Assembly (NCBI GenBank): GCA_036023115.1
Contig: JAYKKT010000059.1
Span: forward strand, 9,435,001-9,499,000
Direction: 5' to 3'
DNA: 64,000 nt
Source of the DNA: Brasenia schreberi
Lineage: Eukaryota; Streptophyta; Magnoliopsida; Nymphaeales; Cabombaceae
The notes below the pieces were generated by a model. That model made no database searches. It was not told the DNA's origin and saw only the letters and a list, made by a program, of their open reading frames with translations. Both the position numbers and the translations under genes were made by a program. This document shows positions 13,992 to 25,900 of this stretch, one piece after another. Numbering within the stretch: position 1 is the stretch's first letter; each line of letters opens with the position of its first letter.

Positions 13992-16900
13992 GATTATTTT
14001 ACTTATAACAAAAATTAAGAGATGTTTTATTAGTTCACTCGTAACAAAAATAAAGAACTCTTTGCTAAGTATCAACCCTTGGTAATCTAACATTAACATA
14101 ACAGAAAGGCAAAAATTATCTATTAATGAGCTAATATTGATTGTTGCTCCACTGACATGTCCTTGATGTATATAAAAGGTACCTCTTTCTTGTCTTAACC
14201 TTCTCTAAATAACTAAACATTCAGTGCAGGCTTCCTTTCTTGGTCCTAAGGTCCTCCATTGGATGTAATAGGTGAATAGCTGGAGCACCATATTTCCCTA
14301 GCATAAATTCAAATTTCTTTCTTGTTTCACTACATGTCCAAACTCTTTCCCATAATTTCATAATATACCTTATTAACTTATATAGCTATAATTGATATAG
14401 TTTTGGGTATCACATTTTCTCCTTGTATTTGGGTATCATGGTTAGCCTATTCCATCTAGTATGAAAAAGTCTTAGTTGTTGTGTATGGGCATCATCGTAC
14501 CCTTTATCCATCTCTCTGCGTCTTTTTGTTCTTACGAATAATTTTGCAGGCTAAGTAATGGCTCTCACTCTTAATATTTTTCAGACTTCAATAGCAATAT
14601 TTTGTGGCAAAACTTGATATATTTTATAATTTTAAGACTTTTATTTTCTTGAATGAAGACATGGCCGGTTTCTTACCGGCTTGGCGGTCCCAACCCAAAC
14701 CAAACTGAGCCAAGAATTGGTGAAATCGGAATCGGAATTAGGATTGGAACCGGAGTCCACATGATTCGGCTCCGGTTTCACCTTTTATATAATGGGAACC
14801 GGAACCAACAGTTCCAAGCCGCCAGTTCTAGTATTTTTTAAAAAAAATCTTAGAATTTTGAAAATTTTTAAGTTGGGCCACTTCAGTTACAATTCAGCCA
14901 GTGGTTCTGTTAACCTGGAATTGGACATGTTTACATGAATGAATTGGTTGATGGCATCATTTGTTTATCTTTCTGAGGACTTCATTTTGATGCTTTTCTC
15001 TCAATGCAAACAATATGCTTATCAAATCCTTCATTTGTTTTTGATGGCTTCTATGTCGATAACTTTATTTCCCTTTAGGAAATTTAGAGATATTTATGAT
15101 GTTGAGAAGTTTGTCAAGAATCTTGAAGATGTTGTCAAGATAGCAGATCCTGCCGATATATCTGCAGATAAGCCTACCATAGTGCGAGTTCCGACTAGAC
15201 CGAGGCAGGACTATATTGCAGAGAGAATTGAGCCGATATTCAGGTCAACGAGGAACGTGAGACTTGTTAGTTACTTTCCCTCATTGAACATGAAAATAAG
15301 GGGGCTGCAAAAGAATGAATTGGAATCATCCTTTTGTTCTGGGATGTTTGGAACTCTTGAGTTGCAGCCAGAGATTCGTGGTGTTGCAGATAAGATGCTT
15401 GAGAGACTTAGAACCCTAAGTCAAGAATCTGATGGGCACTTCATAGCAATAGATATGAGGGTTGATATATTGCAACTTAAGGGATGTCAAGGCACATCTG
15501 AAAGAAAAAAATGTTTTAGTGCTTTGGAGGTTGGAAAGCTTTTGCAGAAAGTAGGCTTTACTAGTGAGACTGTAATATATCTAACACAACCCAGATGGCA
15601 TGAAGGCCTCGATCCTCTGAAGGCTATCTTTCCTAGAAGTTATACAAAGGTACGAGTTATTCATGCTTAATTCTCTTGCCAGATTCTTTTATTTGTGTGA
15701 TTTATGTCTTGTTTTCTCATCTCAAAGGCTAATTTACATAAGATATAGGTCTCGCTCTGCTTATTAGTTGATCACCAAACTTTTTGTTGAAACATAATGA
15801 ACTTGGACTGCAATCTGAACTTTTAATATTGAAATCTCTCCCATCTCTATAATTAAACGTAAGCCTTTGCTGATTTGTCACTGAGTTAACAAACAACCAT
15901 TGTGGCCGAAACATTAATGAGCATAGATGTATAATCTTTTTTCTGAATTTTCAGACCGCAACCTGACTTTTGGTATTAAAATATGTTTTTACTAGGATAC
16001 ATAAGTCTGCTGATGCTGTTGCATAAGAAAATTTGTTTGTCAAGATTGTAAAATGCACCACATAACCAAACTGATGAGGTTCAAAATGTGTTGTATGCAA
16101 GTATATGTAGCTGTAAATTGTTGTTGATAATCGAAGGTTGAATTGTCCACGATACAACTTCGCAAAGTACCAAGATCTCAAAACATCCGAATATGGATGT
16201 CACACACAAATAACTCAACAAGAGAGCGGAAGCAAGTTAACTACAAACAAAAGTTGTGAAAGACAACATACCTTTATTCATGAATTAGTGAGGTATTTAT
16301 AGAGTTTACACGTATCTACATGAGAGGCAAAAGAGCAAAGAGGAGAGCATAAGACACTGGTGCTGGCCGGCCAACCTTGGCCAGCACTAGCCATTGGGGC
16401 TCTAACGGCTATGGGCTATGGCCTTGCAGGCCCTAGTGGCCCGCGCCATGCCCAACAGAGTGCACGGGCCCTAATGGCCCGTGCCACCTATTACATTAAC
16501 ACCCCCCCTCAAAACTGATGGTATATATACCGATAGTTTGTCCAACAAAAAATGAAAGTGAGTGACAAAGAGAGACTTGGTGAAGAAATCCGCTAGTTGC
16601 ATATAAGATGTGACATAACATAATGTTATCTTCTTGTTCAAATATTCTTCAGGAACAAGATGACAATCCATCTCAATGTGCTTCGTCCGTTCATGGAAGG
16701 TGTTGTTGGAGGCAATGTACATGGTGCTTTTATTGTCACAATACATAGTGGCAGGATGTTACGAAGTAACTCCCAAATCACCTAGAACATCTGTAATCCA
16801 AGAGATCTCTAGTTGCAGTAGCCATGACTCGATATTCTACTTCGGTGGAGGAGAGTGACACTTTCGGTTGCTTCTTACACTTCCAAGATATAAGTGATTC

Positions 16901-19900
16901 ACCTAAAAAAACACAAAACCCAGTCGTACAGTGTCTATTATTGACATCCCCACCCTAGTCAGCATCCGTATGCACAGATAGATCAAAAGACAAAGAAGAA
17001 GTTAAGAGAACCCCCTTGTTAGAAGAATTTTTAACATATCGAATAATACGCAAAACAACACTCATGTGAACAGATGTTGGTGCTTGTTGAAATTGACTAG
17101 TTGTATGAACTGCATGAGAGATATCAGGTCGAGTAATACTGAGGTAGGTAAGGGCACCTACGAGTTGTCTGTACGGGGTAGGGTCAGTTAATTTTTCTCC
17201 ATGAGTGAATCTTAACTTGGTACCAAGAACTTCGGGAGTATCCACTATTTTGTTGTCTATGATACCTAACATTTCAATTATATCATTTGTAAATTTAGTC
17301 TGAGACATAAAATACCCACAGTTATTTCTAGTAATTTGAATGCCCAAAAAATAGGTAAGTAGACCTAAGTCTTTCATGTCAAATTCTTGGTGAAGATTAT
17401 GTTTAACCTCTTTAATCCCTGCTTTATCACTCCCAGTGATCATATCATCCACATATAAGAGCAAAATAACAATACATGTTTCTGTCTTTCGTAGAAACAA
17501 AGCAGTGTCAGTATAATAGGATATAAAATTATATAAATGCATGAATTTTTCAAATCAATTAAACCAAGTCTTGGGGCTTGTTTCAGGCCATACAGAGTTT
17601 TTTGCAATTTAAGAACATGATCTTGGGGAACATTAAACCCGAGAGGAGAGGCCATATAAACTTCTTCAGTCAAATAACCATTCAGAAAAGCATTTTTAAC
17701 ATCAAGTTGATATATATATCCCAATTTTTAATGGCACTTAGGGTTATGAGAATTCTAATTGTGGTCATCCTAGCAACCGGAGCAAATGTTTTATCATAGT
17801 CAATTTCATACTCTTGAGCATAACCCTTTACAACCAATCTGGACTTATATCTTTCAATATGACCATTGCTCTGAGTTTTAATTTTGTAGACCATCGACAT
17901 CCAATAACTTTCTTATCTTTAGGCATGGGTATAACTGTCCATGTCTGGGCTTTATCTAAGGCTCTAAGTTCATCCCTCATAGCATCTTCCCATTCTGGAA
18001 TACCTTTAGCTTTATGATAAAACTTAGGTTCTTTGACTTGATGAAGAGTTTAAATTTTTGCGTTGGGGTTCAAAAGATTCATAAGAAACAAACCGTTGGC
18101 GAGGTTTTGAAACTCTTGGTTCTAGACATGTGTCATCATATTCTTTATGACATCGTATATAATGTAATGAGAAGGGTTCAACGATGGGTTGGTGATCAAC
18201 AGTTTCATTTTCAAGTAGGACTAGAAGATAGTATAAGGACAGTTTTTTGGGAAGAGTTAGATAAGGTGTTTCAAAAGATTCCACAAAGGGAGATGATTTG
18301 TTTAGGAGGAGATTTAAATGGACATGTCGGTAAAGAGGCATTAGGATATCAAGGGATTCATGGAAACTTTGGTTTTGGGGATATAAACGAGGAAGGTAGG
18401 GAGGTTTTAAATTTTGCTATGGCATTTGATCTCTTTATAGTCAATACAATCTTCAAAAAACGAGATGAACATTTAATTACTTATAAGAGTGGCTTATCAC
18501 AAACACAAATTGATTACTTTATTTGTAGAAGAAAAAGATAGAGCATGTTGTAAAGATTGTAAGGTAATTTCTTGAGAAAGCTTAACCACCCAACATCGAC
18601 TTTTAGTTATGGATTTACAAATAAAAAAATGGACAAAGAAGAAAAGAGTGCATCGATCTATTCAGACTAAATGGTGGAACCTCAAAAGCGAGAAAGAATA
18701 TATATTTAAACAGAAAGTCCTTCAAGGAGATGTTAGGAATTACGTTGGCACACCCTGTGATACGTGGAACAATATTGCTATACATATTAGGAAAGTGGCG
18801 AAAGATGTGTTAGGGGTATCTAAGGGAGGTGTACCGGCACAAAAAGAAGCTTGGTGGTGGAGTGAAGTAGTACAAAATAAAATCAAGGCAAAGAGGGCAT
18901 GTTACAAATTATATTATGCTAAGAAAACTAGTAAAACTTTAGAAGCTTATAAGAAAGCAAAGAAGGAAGCGAAAAAGGCCGTTAGTGAAGCAAAAGCTAA
19001 GATTTGGGAGGACTTATATAAAAAACTCAACTCAAAAGAGGGTGAAAGAGATATTTTTAGGATTACTAGGGCTAGAGATAAGAAAAATAAAGATCTTAAT
19101 TATGTTAGATGCATAAAAGACGAGGATGAAAAAATTCTAGTGGCAAATGATGATATAAGAAATAGATGGAAAAACTATTTTTATAATCTCTTCAATGAAA
19201 ATAAAGATGTTAGTATTAGTTTAGGAGATTTAGCCAAGTCAGAAAAGTATATAAACCACAATTTCTACCGACGTATTCAAAAGAATGAAGTCAAAGAGGC
19301 TCTTAAACATATGAAGGGTGGTAAATCGGTAGGACCAAATAATATTCCTATAAAAGTTTGGAAAATACTAGGAGAAATAGGAATCACTTGGCTCACAAGA
19401 CTATTTAATGAAATATGGAAAAACCAAAAGATGCCCGAAGAATGGAGAGCAAGTACACTTATACCCGTATATAAGAACAAGGGGGACATTCAAAATTGTG
19501 CGAATTAATGAGGTATCAAGTTAATGAGTCATACTCTGAAATTATGGGAAAGAATTATCGAACGTAGGTTAAGACAAGTATCAAGTACAACAGAGAACCA
19601 ATTTGGATTCATGTCAGGCAGATCTAAGCGATTCACCTTTTGAGACGTCTTATGGAACATTTTAGAGCAAAAAAGAAAGACCTTCACATGATATTTTATT
19701 TATCTAGAAAAAACTTATGATAGGGTACCGAGGGAGGTTCTTTGGAGAACTTTAGAAAAAAGAGATATCCCATTGACATATATTAACCTTATAAGAGACA
19801 TGTATGATTGTGCAAAAACATGTGTGAGGACTCATGAAGGAACGACAGACTTCTTTGAAGTTAATATTGGGTTACATCAAGGATCAACTTTAGGTCCATA

Positions 19901-22900
19901 CTTATTTATAATGGTGATGGATGAGCTAACAAAACATATTCAAGATGAAGTACCTTGGTGTATGTTATTTGCAGATGACATTGTATTAGTGGAGGAGTCT
20001 ATGGAAAAGGTTAATAGAAAATTGGAACTATGGAAAAAAACATTAGAAAGCAAAGGCCTCCGACTTAGTAGAACAAAGACAGAATATATGGAATGTAAGT
20101 TTGATCATTTGGTTAATTCAGAGGACATAGAAATTAAAATTGGCACACATTACATTCCCCAAAAGGAAAGTTTTAAATACCTAGGGTCAATTTTTCAGAG
20201 TGAGGAAGAATTGATGGAGATGTTACACATAGAATTAATGCTGGTTGGTTAAAATGGAGAGGAGCATCAGGTATTCTTTGTGATAAGAAAATATCATTAA
20301 AATTAAAAAGTAAATATTATAGAGCAACAATTAGGCCTGCCATGTTTTATGGTTCTGAGTGTTGGGCAGTTAATCATCAACATGTACAAAAGATGTCTGT
20401 GACAGAAATGAAGATGTTGAGATGGATGAGTGGTCATAGAAGAAAAGACCATATACATAATGAGGTTATTAGAAACAAATTAGGAGTGGCACCAATAGAG
20501 GATAAAATGAGAGAACATCGTTTAAGATGGTTTGGACATATAGAAAGAAGATCAAAAGAATAACCGGTAAGAAGGTTAGAAAAACTAAATTTGGAAAGTA
20601 TTAAAAGAGGTAGAGGACGACCACAAAAGTGTTGGAAAGAAACAATAAAGAATGATCTATAGCTTATTGGGAGTTAACTGCCAATATGGCACACGATAGG
20701 GATCTGTAGAAACAAAGAATCCATGTAACTGACCCCATCTAGTATGGGAAAAGGCTTAGTTGTTATTGTTGTTTTGTAGAAACATAAAATTTATCATTGA
20801 CAGGATCAAAGCATCTATAACCTTTTTTGTCTATGCCATAACCAAGAAATACACATTCAATGGCCCTAGGGTATAATTTATCATTTTTATTCGTATAAAC
20901 AAAACATCTATACCCAAAAACTCTCAATCTTTCATAATAAGGAGGAAGGTTATATAGTTTTTCAAGGGGAGAGATATTTTCAAGTTTGGATGAAGGCATT
21001 CTATTAATAAGATATACCGCAGTAAGAGTAGCTTCTGCTCATAAAAACTTAGGAACATTGCTAGTAATTAACATAGTGCGGCATGTTTCTATGATATATC
21101 TATGTTTTCTCTCAGCCAAGCCATTTTGTTGAGGGGTTTTGGTGCACGATTTTTTATGCAAGATTCTATTAGTTTCGACAAACTTTTGAAACTTATTTGA
21201 CATATATTCTCCTCTCGAATCAGATCTAAAAATCTTAATAATAGAGCCAAATTGATTTTTGACCATATTACAAAAGGTTACAAGTTTTTCAAATACTTCG
21301 GACTTTTGCTTTAAAAGATATATTGAAGTAAAGCGAGTAAAGTCATCTACAAATATCATATAGTATTGAACACCTCCCTTAGAAATAATAGGAGCAGGAC
21401 CCCAAACATCAAAGTGTATTAATTTAAAAGATTTGTTTGGTACATAATTTCTTTCACCAAAAGGAAGATGATGTATTTTTCCAAGCACACACTCTTTACA
21501 TTCAAACTTTTGTTCTCTAATTTTTTTAACAAAGGGAAATTACACAATTTATGTATATCTAAGTGTCTAAGTCTTTTATGCCAAAGGATAGATCTTGGGC
21601 TACATTATAAGTATCAAAATTTGGCATAACTAAGTAATCCATTTTGTATAGTCCGCTTTCTCTATGGCCTTGACCAATCACCTTCTTCGATAGGTGATCA
21701 AGCACCACATAATGCTTGGATGAGAAAGTGATTATACAATTATTATCACAAATTTGAGCAATCGAAAGTAAGTTCAAATTGAGTTTAGGTATAAAGCTTA
21801 TATTTTAAAATTTAAAATTTTCTTTTTAGAAATTTTCTATTTTTTTAATTTGAAGTTTTGTACCATCGACCATAAATACATGCTTTCCAACAATATCATG
21901 AGATTTATTTAAGGATTTTTCACAATGAGTCATATGAAAAGAAGGACCCGAATCTAAAAACCAAGACATACCTTGAGAGGTAGAGAGAACATTTTTGGAG
22001 ATGCTTGCTTTTTCCTTAAACATTTCTTCTCAATATGCTTTGATGTTGGTAGGCAAGACTCCTCCTTCTTTATCTTTCACGGCTCCCACATTTTGAAATT
22101 TCCTTCGAAAAAGAGGACAAGTGGTTTTAATATGCCCATTTTTCTTGCAATAGTGACATGTGGTGTCCTTCGTTGGCCATGGTCCCGTGGGTTTCTTGCT
22201 TATTCCTTCAAAGTTTTTCACATGCAGAGACTGTACGTATTAATGTTAGCTCCCGGTTTGGAGGCGGCAAACACGACTTCTTTTACAACATTGATATTTT
22301 TCAATCTTGTTTCCTCCATAACAAGGTTGGCCAAAAACGAGTCTACCTTTTGGTCTAGGTTTTCTATGTATTAAGTTTGATCTAATATTTTCAAATTCGT
22401 CTTTTAAACCACGCATAAACAAAAAGAAATATTCATGATCCAAAAACTCTTGAAATTCATCTAATTTTTGAAGTTTTTCGAATTTATCAAAACTTCTGAG
22501 TTGAGTCTATAGTTCCGAAAACTCATTGTGATAATCTCTAATGCTTAAGTTTCATTGCTTAAGTATTATCATCCTTTCCATTAAATCAATTTGAAAGACA
22601 AAATTATCTTGAGAGTGAAGCTTTTTTAAGTATTCTCATATTTCAAAATCATTTTCGAAAACACTAATTCTATTTCTAAGTTTTTCATCAACATTTTGAT
22701 AAATAATCCAAGTTATTTTTTCATTCATTTTTTCTCAAATTTTTAGATCTTGTTATACTTTTCATGTGCTTTAATAATATCATCATCATCCAAATCATCA
22801 ATGTTTAAAATCGGTTCTTTTATCGTCCCATCGATATAATCCCAAAAAAATTTGATAAAAATTAATTTTTCATGGTTCTTGCCCAACTTTGATAGCATTT

Positions 22901-25900
22901 TGGGTCAACGATGTATCTAAAGGACTCATTCTTGCTTTTCATTTTATGTAAAATCAAAATATTTAGACTAACCTCAAATTTGAAATGATTTCTCGGAATT
23001 TGCAATCATGGCATGCTTCCCAATGTGCTCAAATTCTTCAATACGAGGTTCTGATACCAGGTAAATTGTTGTTGATAATCGAAGGTTGAATTGTCCACGA
23101 TATAACTTGTCAAAGCGCCAAGATCTCAAAACATCCAAATATGGATGCCACATACAAATAACTCAACAAGAGAGCGGAAGCAAGTCAAACTACAAACAAA
23201 AGTTGTTCAAGGCAACATACCTTTATTCATGAATTAGTGAGGTATTTATAGAGTTTACACATATCTACATAAGAGGCAAAAGAGCAAAGAGGAGAGCTTA
23301 AGACACTGGTGCTGGCCGGCCAGCCTTGGCCAACACTAGCCGTTGGGGCTCGAACAACTATGGGCTATGGCCTTGTGGGCCCTAGTGGCCCGCGCCATGC
23401 CCAACAGAGTGCATGGGCCCTAATGGCCCATGCCACCTATTACATTATTAGTAGCTTCCTTTCCCTTTTCAGTTGCTTGAAATGGCCTATCTCCTAAAGT
23501 TTGACCTTGTGAAAATAAACTCATTTCTAGTTTATCGTTATTCTCTACCAAATTACCAATGTAAGCTCCTAGCCAATGGTATAGTGATTTCTAATGACTT
23601 CTGACACATGTCTTCCAAAATAGACTCAAAATGTATCAACAATTGATTTTATCTTTCTTTTAATGCATAATGACAACAACAACAACTAAGCCTTTTCCCA
23701 TATTAGATGGGGTCGGCTACATGGATTCTTTGTTTCCACATAGCCCTATCATGTGCCATGTTAGCAGTTAACTCACAATAAGCTAGATCATTCTTTATTG
23801 TTTCTTTCCAATACTTTTATAGTCGTCGTCTACCTCTTTTAATACTTTCAAAATCTAGTTTTTCATACCTTCTTATAGGTTCTTCTTTTGATCTTCTTTC
23901 TATATGTCCAAACCACCTTAAACGATATTCTCTCATTTCATCCTCTATTAGTGCCACACATAATTTATTTCTAATAACCTCATTATTTATACCATCTTTT
24001 CTTGTATGACCACTCTCAACATCTTCATTTCTATCACAGACATCTTTTGTACATGTTGATAATTAAATGCCCAACACTTAGAACCATAAAACATGGCAGG
24101 TCTAAATGATGCTCTATAATATTTACCTTTTAACTTTAATGGTATCTTCTTATCACAAAGAATACTTGATGCTCCTCTCCATTTTAACCAACCAGCATTA
24201 ATTTTATGTGTAACATCTCCATCAATTCTTTCGTCATTCGGAATAATTGACCCTAGATATTTAAAACTTTCCTTTTAGGGATGCAATGTGTGCCAATTTT
24301 AATTTCTATATCCTCTGAAGTAACCAAATGATCAAACTTACATTTCATATATTCTGTCTTTGTTCTACTAAGTCAGAAGCCTTTACTTTCTAATGTTTCT
24401 CTCCATAGTTCTAATTTTCTATTATCTTTTTCCTTAGACTCCAACACTAACACAATGTCATCTGCAAATAACATACACCAAGGTACTTCATCTTGAATAT
24501 ATTTCGTTAACTCATCAATCACCATTATAAATAAGTATGACTTAAAGTTGATCATTGATGTAACCCAATATTAACTTCAAAGAAGTCTGTCATTCCTTCG
24601 TGAGTCCTCACACATGTTTTTGCACCATCGTATATGTCTCTTATAAGGTTTATGTATGTCAATGGAATACCTCTTTTTCCAAGGTTCTCCAAAGAACCTC
24701 CTTCGGTACCCTATCGCAAGTTTTTTCTAAATCAATAAATATAATGTGAAGGTATTTCTTTTTTGCTCTAAAATGTTTCATAAGACATCTCAAAAGGTGA
24801 ATCGCTTCAACAATAGGTTTGCATGGCATAAAGTCAAATTGGTTCTCTGTTGTACTTGATACTTGTCTTAAGCTACGTTCGATAATTATTTCCCACAATT
24901 TCATAGTATGGCTCATTAACTTGATACCTCGATAGAATGTCTCCCTTGTCCTTATATATGGGTATAAGTGTACTCACTCTCCATTCCTCGGGCATCTTTT
25001 GGTTTCTCCATATTTCATTAAATAGTCTTGTGAGCAAAGTGATTCGTATTTCTCCTAATATTTTCTAAACTTCTATAGAAATATTGTCTGGTCCTACCGA
25101 TTTACCACCCTTTATAGGTTTAAGAGTATCTTTGACTTCATTCAGAAATTGTGGTTTATATACTTTTTTTATTTGGCTAACTCTCCTAAGCTAATACTAA
25201 CATCTTTATTTTCATTAAAAAGCTTATAATAATAGTTTTTTCATGTATTTCTTATATCATCATTTGCCACAAGAATTTTTTCATCCTCGTCTTTGATGCA
25301 TCTAACAGAATTAAGATCTTTAGTTTTCTTATCTCTAGCCCTAGCTATCCTAAAAATATCTTTCACCCTCTTTTGAATTGAGTTTTTTATATAAATCCTC
25401 CCAAATTCTAACTTTTACTTCACTCACGGCCTTTTTCGCTTCCTTTTTTGGATCAAATGTCATAGCAAAATTTAAAATCTCCCTACCTCCCTCATTTATA
25501 TCTCTAAAACCAAAGTTTCTATGAATACCTTGATATCCTAATGCCTCTTTACGGACATGTCCATTTAAGTCTCCTCCTAAACAAATCATCTCCCTTTGTG
25601 GGATCATTTGAATCACCTTATTTAACTCTTCCCAAAAAGTTGTCTTTATATTATCTTCTGGTCCTACTTGGGGTGCGTAAGCACAAACTATATTCAAAAC
25701 CTATGCTCCTAATATTAATTTCAACGTCATGATTCGGTCACCATATCGTTGTATGTCTATTACACTATCCTTTAAATCTTTATTTATGATAATACCAACT
25801 CCATTTTGAGCATTTTCTTTACCTAAGTACCATAATTTAAAACATGTATCCTCTATGTCCTTTGCTTTTTCTCTAACCCACTTTGTCTCTTGTAAACATA

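Larger units (their letters stand above)
16112..23450 (-). mobile_element. Ty1/copia LTR retrotransposon (copia-1) in MSR intron 5, split by a nested LINE
   Basis: The element is on the minus strand, antisense to the host gene, with a 5-bp target duplication GTAGC at 16107-16111 and 23451-23455. Its 5' LTR is 23060-23450 and its 3' LTR 16112-16501. Next to the 5' LTR is a primer-binding site complementary to initiator tRNA-Met (TGGTATCAGAACC read on the minus strand, 23047-23059). Next to the 3' LTR is a polypurine tract (GAGGGGGG, 16502-16509). The internal order gag, protease, integrase, reverse transcriptase, RNase H is the copia order. A roughly 2.56-kb RTE LINE (18212-20773) sits between integrase and reverse transcriptase; without it the element would be about 4.8 kb. 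Stops and frameshifts break most frames, so it is not autonomous now. Confidence 0.95.

Noticed and set aside
18014..18541. Single 175-codon plus-strand ORF
   Set aside because: It is a chance fusion across the copia-LINE junction: the first part is antisense copia linker and the rest is LINE endonuclease.
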